A stretch of 64,000 nt of DNA from Nostoc sp. FACHB-110 (GTDB lineage: Bacteria; Cyanobacteriota; Cyanobacteriia; Cyanobacteriales; Nostocaceae), in NCBI RefSeq assembly GCF_014697425.1, contig NZ_JACJRU010000019.1:1-64000 (forward strand), given 5' to 3'. This document shows positions 42,744 through 52,023 of the stretch, piece by piece. Positions within the stretch are counted from its first letter, which is position 1. Every line of letters begins with the position of its first letter. The notes beneath the pieces are model-generated. The model was not told the DNA's origin. It was given only the letters and a program-made list of their open reading frames with translations, and did no database searches. The translations under genes were made by a program, and so were the position numbers.

Positions 42744-43745
42744 CTAGCCACAAGCTGCCTGAAACTCGCCCATCATTTTGACTTCTGGCTCTAACAAAAT
42801 CGACCAGCGTTCTTGTACTTTTTCTTGGATGTGACGAATCAAGCAGAAAATATCACTAGCTTTAGCTCCACCACGGTTGACGATGAAATTGGCATGGAGT
42901 TGAGCAACTTGCGCGCCACCAATTTGATAGCCTTTGAGACCTGTTTGTTCAATTAACCAGCCAGCTGCATAAGGTTTGGGATTGCGGAATACACTACCAC
43001 AACTGGGAAAGTTGTAAGGTTGGGTAGAGAGTCGATGTTGTTTGTGTTGTTTGGTTGATGCTAAAACTTTGGCTGGGTCTGCACCAGGTTGCAGTTGAAA
43101 AGTTGCTTGGGTGACAATGCAATCACTACCTTGCAGGATTGATGTTCTATAGCTGTAATTTAATTGGGCGGGAGTCAAGGTTTCTAACTTACCGTCTGCT
43201 GACAGAACTTCGGCACTAACTAAGATATCTGCGATACAGTTATTATGTGCGCCAGCATTCATAACTACAGCACCGCCCACTGTGCCAGGAATACCTACAG
43301 CCCACTCTAAGCCTTCCCATCCCTGTTGAGCTACTTCCCATGATAAGCTGGGAATTGATTCTCCAGCTGCTACGGTCAATAAACCAGTTTCTTGGTCAAA
43401 GTGAGTGTGGCGGAAATGACGTGTTGCAATCACTAAGCCAGGAAGACCGCGATCGCTCACCAATAAATTAGAACCTGCGCCTAAAGTTGTTACTTTTAAA
43501 TTGTGTTCTTTTGCGTAATTCAAGCTAGCTTTTAATGCTTCTATGTTTTGGGGTGCAACATACCATTCTGCGGCTCCCCCGACTCGGTATGAAGTAAAAG
43601 CTGAGAGAGCAGCCTGAGGCTTGATAATACAATCTGTACCAGGTAAGTAAATTAGTTTGCTATCTGATGATTTATCTGTTTCGTGTTTCTGTGCAGGTGT
43701 AGCAGAAACTGTGCAGATGTTTCCAGCTGCCGGAGAAGTTTTCAT
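42744..43745 (-). CDS. murB: UDP-N-acetylmuramate dehydrogenase MurB
   Basis: A 333-residue FAD enzyme. After a variable N-terminus of about 45 residues come the PCMH-type FAD motifs TSYRVGGAAEWYV, TTLGAGSNLLVSDRGLPGLVI, GLEWAVGIPGTVGGAVVMNAGAH and the catalytic SCGSVFRNP region; the end has QVAQLHANFIVNRGGAKASD and LEPEVKMMG. It reduces the enolpyruvyl group to form UDP-MurNAc. murC is directly upstream (90 bases), so the two form a cell-wall operon on the minus strand. Confidence 0.97.
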   Translation of the reverse strand: MKTSPAAGNICTVSATPAQKHETDKSSDSKLIYLPGTDCIIKPQAALSAFTSYRVGGAAEWYVAPQNIEALKASLNYAKEHNLKVTTLGAGSNLLVSDRGLPGLVIATRHFRHTHFDQETGLLTVAAGESIPSLSWEVAQQGWEGLEWAVGIPGTVGGAVVMNAGAHNNCIADILVSAEVLSADGKLETLTPAQLNYSYRTSILQGSDCIVTQATFQLQPGADPAKVLASTKQHKQHRLSTQPYNFPSCGSVFRNPKPYAAGWLIEQTGLKGYQIGGAQVAQLHANFIVNRGGAKASDIFCLIRHIQEKVQERWSILLEPEVKMMGEFQAACG

Positions 43746-43834
43746 TTTGACATCAATTTGTGAAATTTTTACATTTTTCTGCCGTACAAATACAGCAGTC
43801 AGTATGAATCGCTCACACGATTAATTCAACAGTT

Positions 43835-45295
43835 TCAAGATGTGGCTGTAGCAGCCTCACAAAGTGTGGTAATGATTTCAGGAATGATTTGATTTAAATT
43901 TCCTGCACCCAGGAATAATGCTAAGTCTCCAGGACGCAGTGTTTTGAGTAAAAACTCACCTACTTGGGATAAAGTTGGTTGATACACTACTTGTGAATGA
44001 AACTTGCCAACTTCTGTTGCTAACTGTTCACCACTAATTTGTCCTAAGTTGGGTTCTCCTGCGCTGTAAATATCAGTCAGTACAACCAAATCAGCATGAG
44101 CAAAGGACTCAGAAAATTCTTCTAAAAATGTCAGTGTGCGACTATAGCGATGAGGTTGAAATATAGCTACTACCCTTTGTCCAGGTCTCGCCTGAAGGCG
44201 TGCAGCTGCAAGAGTAGCACGAATTTCACTGGGGTGATGGGCATAATCATCTATAAAAGTAATCCCGTCAACTTCGCCGCGAAACTCAAAACGTCGTCTT
44301 GCTCCTTCAAAAGTAGCAATCGCTTTAGCAATTTCCCCAAATTCTAAATTTAATCCTCGTCCCACTGCAACTGCAGCTAAAGCATTACTCAAGTTATGCC
44401 GACCAAGTAAACGTAAATTTAAGACACCTAAAGCTTTACCGCGTTCCCAAACTAAGGCTGTAGTGCCATCGTGACGATAATCAATATTTGTCACACTATA
44501 GTCAGCATTTGTATCTTGATGCAGACTATAACTGATGGTGGGTTTTAGGCGATCGCGTACTGTGGCACAATCAATACTGCCGATTAAAGTCTTACAACCC
44601 CGTGCAAATGTTTGGAAGGTCTCAACTACTTCATCTAATGTTTCGTAGTGGTCAGGGTGATCTAGTTCAATATTAGTGATGATGCCAATCTCAGGCGCGT
44701 GTTTCACCAAAGAACCATCAGATTCATCCGCTTCTGCTACTAGATATTCGCTTTGACCTAAACGAGCATTACCTTCCCAGGCATTAACTTCACCACCAAC
44801 CAAAATTGTCGGGTCTAAACCAGCTTGTAGCAGCATATAACCAATCATGCTACTAGTTGTAGTTTTACCATGCGTACCTGCTACAGCAATACTTTTATAA
44901 TCAGCAATTAAAGCAGCTAGTACATCTGAACGATGTAATATTGGACAACCCAATTCCAAAGCTGCTTTGTATTCTAAATTATTAGTGTTAATTGCAGTTG
45001 AACAAATTACTTGAGGTAGTGAGAACTTGGCAGCAGTTAATGATTCTGGAGAACTTAATGTTGTTTCATTCGTCATTAGCTGAGGACGAAAGAATTCAAG
45101 ATTACTTGCTTCTTGCTTACCAAAAATATGTGTGCCGATAGATTCTAATTTCCGCGTAATATGATTTGGTCTCACATCTGAACCTGATACTGGCAATTTA
45201 CGCTTTGCTAAAACGTATGCCAGAGCAGACATACCTATGCCACCAATTCCAATGAAATGAAATGGTCTACCGCCAAAATCCACAGCATTACTCAT
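43835..45295 (-). CDS. murC: UDP-N-acetylmuramate--L-alanine ligase MurC
   Basis: A 486-residue Mur ligase. Motifs: FIGIGGIGMSALAYVLA at the N-terminus, P-loop AVAGTHGKTTTSSMIG, EADESDGSLVKH, NIELDHPDHY, GRHNLSNALAAVAVG, and FIDDYAHHPSEIRATLAAA in the C-terminal domain. It adds L-alanine to UDP-MurNAc in the cytoplasm. About 30 residues around position 70-100 (FFRPQLMTNETTLSSPES) look like a lineage-specific insertion. First gene of the murC-murB pair. Confidence 0.97.
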   Translation of the reverse strand: MSNAVDFGGRPFHFIGIGGIGMSALAYVLAKRKLPVSGSDVRPNHITRKLESIGTHIFGKQEASNLEFFRPQLMTNETTLSSPESLTAAKFSLPQVICSTAINTNNLEYKAALELGCPILHRSDVLAALIADYKSIAVAGTHGKTTTSSMIGYMLLQAGLDPTILVGGEVNAWEGNARLGQSEYLVAEADESDGSLVKHAPEIGIITNIELDHPDHYETLDEVVETFQTFARGCKTLIGSIDCATVRDRLKPTISYSLHQDTNADYSVTNIDYRHDGTTALVWERGKALGVLNLRLLGRHNLSNALAAVAVGRGLNLEFGEIAKAIATFEGARRRFEFRGEVDGITFIDDYAHHPSEIRATLAAARLQARPGQRVVAIFQPHRYSRTLTFLEEFSESFAHADLVVLTDIYSAGEPNLGQISGEQLATEVGKFHSQVVYQPTLSQVGEFLLKTLRPGDLALFLGAGNLNQIIPEIITTLCEAATATS

Positions 45296-45692
45296 TGATT
45301 ACTCCTCTTACACCACACCATATTCACAAATGACACGCGTATCATAACAGGAATTTGTTTTTTACCGTAAATTTTTCTACACCTTTTTTAGGCTTACTGT
45401 CTGAGAGCTTTTCCAATTGCGTTATGCGGATTGAGAATGATTTTACCTTTGTAGGAGGTTTTTGCTATTTCTGAACTGTTTTTAAGAATATTCTGAAAAT
45501 TTACACTGCATCGGGAAAGAAATTCATGTAATGACAAATACATATTTTTAGATTCCTGACTGGTAAGGGCTACGATAATACATTCGTAACCAAATTACTT
45601 TTAAATTTCATCAAGCTAAGGCATGAATTGAGTACAATAATACATTGATAGTGAAATTGTGCTTCAAATGTATAAAGCCTAGGCCCGATCAG
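45296..45692. promoter_or_regulatory. Divergent intergenic region murC / nadD
   Basis: A 397-bp AT-rich gap with no gene. TACAATAATACATTG at about 45632-45646 could provide a -10 element for nadD. The nadD frame is open from 45645 but the family start is at 45693. Confidence 0.45.
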
Positions 45693-46316
45693 ATGCAGCA
45701 ACTAGCAATTTTCGGTGGCACATTTGATCCAATTCATCGGGGACACTTACTCATAGCCGAAAAGGCTTTGGATCAACTACCCCTAGATCAAATAATTTGG
45801 GTACCATCGCTTAATCCTCCTCATAAACAAGCAGCAGCGTTTGAACATCGAGTTCAGATGCTACAACTAGCTACAAAAGAAAACCCAGCTTTTACTGTCT
45901 CCTTAGTAGAATCCAGTCGCTCTGGAACTTCCTATGCCATCAACACTTTGATTGACTTATCTACTATTTATCCAAATGCTCGCTGGTACTGGATTGTAGG
46001 TTTAGATACCTTCCAAACCTTACCTCGTTGGTATCGAGGACACGAACTAGCACAAATGTGTGATTGGTTGATTGCGCCTAGGCAGCTAGGTAATGATCAA
46101 GTTCAAAGCGATATTATCTGCCAACAAGTTGAGCAACAACTCAGACAGCAGTCACTCACCATTCACTGGCAATTCTTGAATATACCCTTAGTAGGAGTTT
46201 CGTCAAGTCTTATTCGTAAACTTTGTTGTGAAAGCAAATCTATTAAGCATTTAGTCCCAGAGTCGGTTAAATTTTACATCACGACTCACAAGCTCTATTC
46301 AGAAAAACCTGAATAA
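45693..46316 (+). CDS. nadD: Nicotinate-nucleotide adenylyltransferase NadD
   Basis: A 207-residue enzyme from the ATG at 45693, giving MQQLAIFGGTFDPIHRGHLL with the GGTFDPxHxGH nucleotidyltransferase motif at the very N-terminus. Further family motifs are IWVPSLNPPHK, RWYWIVGLDTFQTLPRW and GVSSSLIRKL (ISSTxxR-type). It converts nicotinate mononucleotide to the adenine dinucleotide in NAD synthesis. In some cyanobacteria a Nudix gene follows; here gap2 follows 117 bases later. Confidence 0.93.
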   Translation: MQQLAIFGGTFDPIHRGHLLIAEKALDQLPLDQIIWVPSLNPPHKQAAAFEHRVQMLQLATKENPAFTVSLVESSRSGTSYAINTLIDLSTIYPNARWYWIVGLDTFQTLPRWYRGHELAQMCDWLIAPRQLGNDQVQSDIICQQVEQQLRQQSLTIHWQFLNIPLVGVSSSLIRKLCCESKSIKHLVPESVKFYITTHKLYSEKPE

Positions 46317-46433
46317 AATATATATATTTTTTTTGGATCTAACACTTTATAGTTATTAATACTCCCCTCCTTTGCGATATGATTGGGTTCAAAGATATCA
46401 ACTTATAGGCATAAATACAGAGGGCAAGACACT

Positions 46434-47447
46434 GTGATTAGAGTCGCAATCAACGGTTTCGGGCGCATCGGGCGTAACTTTGCACGTTGTTGGTTAGGTC
46501 GGCAAAATAGCAATATCGACCTTGTAGCTATCAACGACACATCAGATCCTAGAACAAATGCTCACCTCCTGAAGTATGACTCAATGCTTGGGAAGTTAAA
46601 GGATGTTGACATTTCCGCCGATGATAACTCTATCATCGTTAACGGTAAAACCATTAAATGCGTATCTGATCGCAATCCAGAAAACTTGCCCTGGAGAGAA
46701 TGGGAAATTGACCTAATTATCGAAGCAACTGGGGTATTTACTAGCAAAGAGGGAGCGTTAAAGCACGTAAATGCTGGAGCCAAAAAGGTTCTAATTACCG
46801 CCCCTGGTAAAAATGAAGATGGTACTTTTGTCATCGGTGTGAATCATCACGATTACGATCACAATACACATCACGTTATTAGTAATGCCAGCTGTACTAC
46901 CAACTGTTTGGCTCCCATTGCCAAGGTGCTGAATGATAGATTTGGCATCATTAAAGGCACAATGACCACAACCCACAGCTACACCGGAGACCAGCGTTTG
47001 CTAGACGCTTCTCACCGCGATGTACGTCGGGCAAGAGCAGCAGCCATCAACATTGTCCCCACCTCTACAGGTGCAGCAAAAGCTGTGGCGCTTGTAATTC
47101 CAGAACTTAAAGGTAAACTGAATGGTGTTGCCTTGCGTGTACCAACCCCGAACGTCTCAATGGTAGATTTCGTTGTTCAGGTTGAGAAGCGTACTATTAC
47201 TGAAGAAGTCAACCAAGCCCTCAAGGATGCCTCAGAAGGTTCACTCAAAGGTATCTTAGACTACAGTGAACTCCAATTAGTATCTTCTGACTACCAAGGT
47301 ACTGATGCTTCTTCGATTGTTGATGCTAGCTTGACTTTAGTCATGGGTAGTGACTTGGTAAAAGTCATGGCTTGGTATGACAACGAGTGGGGCTACAGCC
47401 AACGCGTTCTAGATTTGGCTGAACTAGTAGCCGAGAAGTGGCAATAA
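46434..47447 (+). CDS. gap2: Glyceraldehyde-3-phosphate dehydrogenase, type Gap2
   Basis: A 337-residue enzyme from the GTG at 46434, giving IRVAINGFGRIGRNFARCW. The catalytic Cys is in SNASCTTNCLAPI, with HSYTGDQRLLDASHRDVRRARAAAINIVPTSTGAAKAV and NEWGYSQRV. The SYTGDQRLLDASHRDxRRARAAA segment marks the Gap2/GapAB type that accepts NADPH and works in the Calvin cycle and gluconeogenesis. An AT-rich stretch with TATATATATTTTTTTTTGG precedes it. Convergent with thiL, with no clear terminator. Confidence 0.96.
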   Translation: MIRVAINGFGRIGRNFARCWLGRQNSNIDLVAINDTSDPRTNAHLLKYDSMLGKLKDVDISADDNSIIVNGKTIKCVSDRNPENLPWREWEIDLIIEATGVFTSKEGALKHVNAGAKKVLITAPGKNEDGTFVIGVNHHDYDHNTHHVISNASCTTNCLAPIAKVLNDRFGIIKGTMTTTHSYTGDQRLLDASHRDVRRARAAAINIVPTSTGAAKAVALVIPELKGKLNGVALRVPTPNVSMVDFVVQVEKRTITEEVNQALKDASEGSLKGILDYSELQLVSSDYQGTDASSIVDASLTLVMGSDLVKVMAWYDNEWGYSQRVLDLAELVAEKWQ

Positions 47448-47477
47448 TTTATCATAGCCAATAATAAATACGGTTAA

Positions 47478-48476
47478 CTATTGACCAAAATGTTGAAATC
47501 CCTGGCTAAGGCTGAGAACTTGGTCAGGGTTTTTTTGACTTTGGTCACGGAGTAAAACTTGTGAACCAGATGTAATAGTACCGATAATTGCTGCACCTAG
47601 GCTGAGTTGCTGTACTAAAGTATTTGCCTGTGTTGATGGTAGGCAAAGTACTAATTCAAAGTCTTCACCACCATAGAGGGCGTATTCTATTGCTTGTTCT
47701 GGTTTGAGCCAATTGGTAAAAGTGCCTGGAACAGGAATTTTTTGGCTGTCTATAACTGCACCTACATTACTGGCGCGACAAATTTGTAAAACTGCATCTG
47801 CTAAACCATCGCTACTGTCCATTCCGGCAACGGGGAATGGGGGAGTTACAATTTCCCAGAGGATGGGTAATACATCTAAGCGTGGTTGAGGGCGTTGGTG
47901 AGCTTTGATAAGGGGGGTCTTTTCTGCTGGAGAGAGGTTCTGTCCTAATTGGGGATGCAAGAGTAGTTCTAAGCCAGCGTGGGAGGCTCCATGAACACCT
48001 GTAACCACGATCGCCATTCCTACTTTAGCAGCAGAACGGCGGATAACTCGCTGAGGATCAACTTCACCAAAGGCGGTAATAGAGATGGTTGCAGTTGGCG
48101 ATCGCACCACATCACCACCGACAATTGGGGTATGGTATTTTTGCAGGCATTCTGTCATTCCTTGGTACAGTCGCTCCACCCAACTTACCTGTAAATCGCC
48201 AGGTAGCCCCAAACCAACAGTAATACCTACAGGTGAAGCCCCCATTGCAGCTAAATCTGATAAATTGGCTGCGGCTGCGCGCCAACCAGCATCTTCTGGA
48301 GATGTGGTAGCATCACTAAAATGTACGCCGTCAATTAAGACATCTGTTGTTACTACTAAAGATTTTCCTGGCGCAGTTACTAGAACTGCTGCGTCATCCC
48401 CAATAATTTCTGGGGGACAAAAGCTTTGTAATTTTTTTAATAGTCCTTGTTCGCCAATGTCTTTAACTGTGGTCAT
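47478..48476 (-). CDS. thiL: Thiamine-phosphate kinase ThiL
   Basis: A 332-residue member of the PurM/ThiL superfamily: IIGDDAAVLVTAPGKSLVVTTDVLIDGVHF, AAANLSDLAAMGASPVGITVGLGLP, TPIVGGDVVRSP, VTGVHGASHAGLELLL, GMDSSDGLADAVLQIC and YGGEDFELVLCLP. It phosphorylates thiamine monophosphate to the pyrophosphate cofactor. The start codon lies inside a TTGTCAT heptamer array, so the 5' leader is repeat-derived. Confidence 0.95.
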   Translation of the reverse strand: MTTVKDIGEQGLLKKLQSFCPPEIIGDDAAVLVTAPGKSLVVTTDVLIDGVHFSDATTSPEDAGWRAAAANLSDLAAMGASPVGITVGLGLPGDLQVSWVERLYQGMTECLQKYHTPIVGGDVVRSPTATISITAFGEVDPQRVIRRSAAKVGMAIVVTGVHGASHAGLELLLHPQLGQNLSPAEKTPLIKAHQRPQPRLDVLPILWEIVTPPFPVAGMDSSDGLADAVLQICRASNVGAVIDSQKIPVPGTFTNWLKPEQAIEYALYGGEDFELVLCLPSTQANTLVQQLSLGAAIIGTITSGSQVLLRDQSQKNPDQVLSLSQGFQHFGQ

Positions 48477-48502
48477 TTGTCATTTGTCATTTGTCATTTG
48501 TC
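48474..48502. repeat. TTGTCAT heptamer array overlapping the thiL start
   Basis: CATTTGTCATTTGTCATTTG and one more unit: four tandem heptamers. The first CAT is the complement of the thiL start codon, and each unit offers another ATG-containing sequence (ATGACAA) on the minus strand. Confidence 0.8.
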
Positions 48503-48645
48503 CATAGTTAATTGTCAATTATCCTTTGTTTTGTCCCTTCTCCTTGTCTTCCATACACCCTTGCACCTTTACCTCCCCTACTTTCTACTCCCTATTCTCT
48601 ACTTCCTCAAGTTACGATAATGGTATAGTTCAGGAGATTGTGGGG

Positions 48646-49215
48646 ATGGTCGCTACACCAGTAACAAAACTCACATTTGAAGAGTATTTAACCTATGATG
48701 ATGGCAGTGGTTTTCACTACGAGTTAGTGGATGGAAGGTTGGAATTAATGAACCCTCCGACTATTGAACATTTCCTAATATCTAAATTTCTTGAGCAAAC
48801 ACTAGATGCAGAAATCGCACGTTTAAGTTTACCTTGGCTAACTTTTCGGGAAACTGGGATGAGAACCGGAAGAAATAAGTCTAGGTTAACTGATTTGTGT
48901 GTGGTAACACAGGAGCAAGCAAGAGATTTACTAAAGGCTTCAGCTGTATTTGAGACACCACCATTACTGGTTATAGAAGTAGTCAGTCCAGATTCTATCA
49001 AGCGGGACTATCGCCATAAGCGTTCTGAGTATGCGGCGGTTGGCGTGCCGGAATATTGGATTGTAGACCCTTTAGAATTAAAAGTTACTGTGTTGCTGCT
49101 GGAAGAAGGATTTTACGAAGAGACAGTGTTTACGGCTGACCAGAAAATTGTATCGCAGACGTTTCCCGAATTAGCGATCGCTCCTCATCAAATATTCGCG
49201 GCGGGAAATTTGTGA
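48646..49215 (+). CDS. Uma2 family endonuclease-like protein
   Basis: A 189-residue protein from the ATG at 48646; the in-frame extension upstream reads through low-complexity sequence and is rejected. Motifs: LTFEEYLTYDDGSGFHYELVDGRLELMNPP, LTDLCVVTQEQ, PPLLVIEVVSPDSIKRDYRHKRSEYAAVGVPEYWIVDP. The D...ExV pattern is the Uma2 PD-(D/E)XK core. Uma2 proteins are greatly expanded in cyanobacteria and of unknown function; they have been linked to transposons and nucleases. Four members lie in this window. Confidence 0.9.
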   Translation: MVATPVTKLTFEEYLTYDDGSGFHYELVDGRLELMNPPTIEHFLISKFLEQTLDAEIARLSLPWLTFRETGMRTGRNKSRLTDLCVVTQEQARDLLKASAVFETPPLLVIEVVSPDSIKRDYRHKRSEYAAVGVPEYWIVDPLELKVTVLLLEEGFYEETVFTADQKIVSQTFPELAIAPHQIFAAGNL

Positions 49216-49255
49216 AGTATGAAGTATGAAGTGTTAAATTTCATACTTCATACTT
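49215..49255. terminator. Perfect hairpin built from heptamer repeats
   Basis: AAGTATGAAGTATGAA (49215-49230) is the exact complement of TTCATACTTCATACTT (49240-49255), a 16-bp stem with a 9-base loop, made of head-to-head TGAAGTA heptamers. It fills the whole gap between two convergent genes and probably ends both transcripts. Confidence 0.7.
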
Positions 49256-49258
49256 GAT

Positions 49259-50365
49259 TTAGGCTGCTTGGGGTTGGACTAGGTTTTCTATGCCTTGAGT
49301 TACTGTTGCAGATTCGATTTTGTCACCAGCTTTGAGTTTATCTAAAATATCTTTGCCTTCTGTGAGATAACCAAATACTGAGTAACGCCCATCCAGCAAG
49401 TTACGTCCGGCGGGGGTGAGTTCTGGTTCAAATAAGAAAAAGAACACTTGCGATGAACCGCCATTAACTTCGCTTTCGGGACGCGCCATTGCTAATGCAC
49501 CAAAGGAAGAAAAAGGTAACACTGGCATATCCAAATAACGACCAGCATCTTCTAACGTAATGCCGTAGGTTGGTGCTTTATCTCCTTCCGCCAAAATTTC
49601 TAACGGAATTGCCCGGTATTTGCCTGTTGTTGGGTCAATAAAGCCTTGTTCTTTGCCTGGGGGATCGCCTGTTTGCAAGACGTAGGATTCTTCAGAACGA
49701 GTAAATTCTAACCCGTTATAAAAACCCCTTTGGACTAAATCGACAAAGTTCCCAGCCGTCACAGGTGCGCTGTAACCATCGACTACAAGGGTTAACTCAC
49801 CTTTGTTGGTTTTAATTTCAATGGTGGCACGACCTTTAAGTTGAGGTAAATTACTGTACTCTTGCGGGACTTCAAAGGGAAATTCCTTGACCATTGACTC
49901 TTCCAGCAAAGAAACTAAATTCAGCAATTTGTTTCGCCCTTGCAGAATTTGTTCTTTATCTTTGGATTGTGTCAATTCTTGGAGTTGCACTACACCAGAT
50001 TTTAACTCATCAATCCATGCTTGGGCTTGAGCTTGGCTTTCTTCGGGAACGCTTGCTAAGATTTGTGAAGGCTTATCAAGCACGCGAGATGCTTTACTCA
50101 GGTCTTTGGAGATAGCACCCCAGCGCCGATTAGCCCGCAACTGGTTTGATATGTCTTCTAGACTGGCTTGCAGTTGGCGTACAGGTTGATTTTTTATTGG
50201 GAGTGCATAACGCAATAAAGCTTTGCCGTCGGTAATTGCATTGCCAGAGGGCAAGGCGGCACTACTGGAGGGAGTCCAGCCAGCTGTATTGATGCCTAAA
50301 AATATAATCACCAACAGTATTGTTACTAGGCTGGACTTTAGCCAGGATTTTATTAACTTAAGCAT
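49259..50365 (-). CDS. Lumenal cyclophilin-type peptidyl-prolyl isomerase (TLP40-like)
   Basis: A 368-residue exported protein. The N-terminus SLVTILLVIIFLGINTAGW is a signal or anchor helix. Residues about 40-165 are helical, with regular leucines (LRYALPIKNQPVRQLQASLEDISNQLR), as in TLP40/CYP38 autoinhibitory domains. The cyclophilin domain starts at IEIKTNKGELTLVVDGYSAPVTAGNFVDLVQRGFYNGLEF and contains GALAMARPESEVNGGSSQVFFFL and LDGRYSVFGYLTEG. CYP38/TLP40 supports photosystem II assembly in the thylakoid lumen; the same role is inferred. The active-site arginine is replaced (FTRSEESYVLQTGD), as in TLP40. Confidence 0.9.
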   Translation of the reverse strand: MLKLIKSWLKSSLVTILLVIIFLGINTAGWTPSSSAALPSGNAITDGKALLRYALPIKNQPVRQLQASLEDISNQLRANRRWGAISKDLSKASRVLDKPSQILASVPEESQAQAQAWIDELKSGVVQLQELTQSKDKEQILQGRNKLLNLVSLLEESMVKEFPFEVPQEYSNLPQLKGRATIEIKTNKGELTLVVDGYSAPVTAGNFVDLVQRGFYNGLEFTRSEESYVLQTGDPPGKEQGFIDPTTGKYRAIPLEILAEGDKAPTYGITLEDAGRYLDMPVLPFSSFGALAMARPESEVNGGSSQVFFFLFEPELTPAGRNLLDGRYSVFGYLTEGKDILDKLKAGDKIESATVTQGIENLVQPQAA

Positions 50366-50667
50366 GAGTATGGCTCAAATGCAGCATGAATATTGTTGAC
50401 TGGGCGGAACCCATCAATAATCTTCCCATAGTAGGAGTGCGGAGAAAGTGTGAAGTGTGAAGTGTGAAGGATGAAATTTCGTCATTCGGACTGGAAAATA
50501 AAAATTTGGCTCAACAAATCAGTACAAGCCTTGTTTCTACCTTCTGCACCATTCTTAACATTTCAGACTTCAGACTTCAGACTTCAGACTTCAGTTGACT
50601 AACTAACCAATTACTCCGCTAGAAGGGTACAATAAATGCCGATTGTCTTCCAACATTTGAAAGCTTC
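50366..50667. other. Divergent intergenic region with two opposing heptamer arrays
   Basis: A 302-bp gap between the cyclophilin gene (minus) and efp (plus). AAGTGTGAAGTGTGAAGTGT (50446-50475 region) and five TTCAGAC heptamers (50562-50594) flank about 90 bases in opposite orientation. Promoters for both genes must lie around these repeats. Confidence 0.6.
50446..50594. repeat. Inverted pair of heptamer arrays upstream of efp
   Basis: The left array has TGAAGTG units (about four) and the right has TTCAGAC units (about five). They are near-complements and could pair over about 20-25 bases, enclosing a promoter-sized segment. Confidence 0.7.
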
Positions 50668-51225
50668 ATGATCTCTAGTAACGACTTTCGACCCGGTGTC
50701 TCAATTGTATTAGACGGGTCTGTATGGCGGGTGGTTGATTTTCTCCACGTTAAACCCGGTAAAGGTTCGGCGTTTGTCCGCACTACGCTGAAAAACGTCC
50801 AAAGTGGCAAGGTTCTCGAAAGAACTTTCCGGGCTGGGGAAACTGTACCGCAAGCAACTTTGGAAAAAAGCACAATGCAGCATACCTATAAAGAGGGCGA
50901 GGAGTTCGTCTTTATGGATATGGAAAGTTATGACGAAGGACGACTCAGTGCTGCACAAATTGGCGATCGCGTCAAATACCTCAAGGAAGGTATGGAAGTG
51001 AACGTGATTCGTTGGGACGATGTAGTTCTAGAAGTGGAATTACCTAACTCTGTGGTGCTAGAAGTTATCGAAACTGATCCTGGTGTCAAGGGTGATACAG
51101 CTACAGGTGGTACTAAACCAGCCAAAGTAGAAACTGGTGCAACTGTAATGGTTCCCTTGTTTATTTCTCAAGGAGAACGGATTCGGATTGATACGCGTGA
51201 AGATAAATATTTAGGCAGGGAATAA
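50668..51225 (+). CDS. efp: Elongation factor P
   Basis: A 185-residue EF-P with three beta-barrel domains: ISSNDFRPGVSIVLDGSVWRVVDFLHVKPGKGSAFVR (KOW-like N domain), FMDMESYDEGRLSAAQIGDRVKYLKEGMEVNV and the C-terminal VMVPLFISQGERIRIDTREDKYLGR. It relieves ribosome stalling at polyproline. The loop residue after PGKG is Ser rather than the modifiable Lys/Arg position of some bacteria; the loop KPGKGSAF keeps a Lys. accB follows, as in many cyanobacteria. Confidence 0.97.
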   Translation: MISSNDFRPGVSIVLDGSVWRVVDFLHVKPGKGSAFVRTTLKNVQSGKVLERTFRAGETVPQATLEKSTMQHTYKEGEEFVFMDMESYDEGRLSAAQIGDRVKYLKEGMEVNVIRWDDVVLEVELPNSVVLEVIETDPGVKGDTATGGTKPAKVETGATVMVPLFISQGERIRIDTREDKYLGRE

Positions 51226-51439
51226 ATTTTCTCTTAAATTTTAGAGTTAGTTGTGATTTAAATCCCTATATAGGGTTTAAATCCCTGCCTTCATACCATT
51301 TTGAATTTGAGGTTTTAGATTTTGGATTGGGAATAACTGTCTCGTGTTTTAGTTCTGTCAATCCATCAGTCTCAATCATTGATTCAATTGGTATCACATA
51401 AAATAATCATTTTACGGACAGGTTGAGGTAATAAAAGCT

Positions 51440-51961
51440 GTGCCATTGGACTTTAATGAAATCCGCCAACTGCTGGTAACTATTGCACAAACAGATATTG
51501 CAGAAGTAACTCTTAAAAGTGATGATTTTGAGCTAACGGTACGTAAAGCTGTGAGTATTAGCAATCACGCTTTACCACAAGCTGCCGTTGGTGGTGTGGC
51601 AGCAGTAACGACAGTTGCAGCAGGAACTGTGCCAACGCTTTCCACAGAACGTATAGATGCTGCTGTGGCTGGTGCAGGTGTACAGGTGTCAGGAAACGCG
51701 CCTTCAACTATTGACAAAAGATTAGTGGAAGTTGCTTCGCCAATGGTGGGGACTTTTTATCGCGCACCTGCGCCAGGGGAAGCACCATTTGTGGAAGTTG
51801 GCGATCGCGTCCGTCAGGGACAAACGGTGTGTATTATTGAAGCAATGAAGCTGATGAACGAAATTGAAGCGGAAATTTCCGGTCAAGTGATGGAAATTTT
51901 GGTGCAAAATGGAGAACCTGTAGAATATGGTCAACCTTTGATGCGAATTAACCCTGATTAA
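51440..51961 (+). CDS. accB: Acetyl-CoA carboxylase biotin carboxyl carrier protein
   Basis: A 173-residue protein with a GTG start. The N-terminal segment DFNEIRQLLVTIAQTDIAEVTLKSDDFELTVRK is typical; an Ala/Val-rich linker (about 45-95) precedes the biotinyl domain with the biotin lysine in IIEAMKLMNEIEAE (Lys137). It carries carboxybiotin between AccC and AccAD in the first step of fatty acid synthesis. 215 bases after efp, same strand. A near-palindrome CCCTATATAGGG lies between them (51264-51275). Confidence 0.96.
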   Translation: MPLDFNEIRQLLVTIAQTDIAEVTLKSDDFELTVRKAVSISNHALPQAAVGGVAAVTTVAAGTVPTLSTERIDAAVAGAGVQVSGNAPSTIDKRLVEVASPMVGTFYRAPAPGEAPFVEVGDRVRQGQTVCIIEAMKLMNEIEAEISGQVMEILVQNGEPVEYGQPLMRINPD

Positions 51962-52023
51962 GTATTAATCTATATATGAAATGAGTGATTGTTAACCTTG
52001 TCTGTTTTTACGGGTCATTCCTG

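Noticed and set aside
48085..48507. 140-codon plus-strand frame
   Set aside because: It is antisense to thiL, whose motifs are unmistakable, and ends in the heptamer array.
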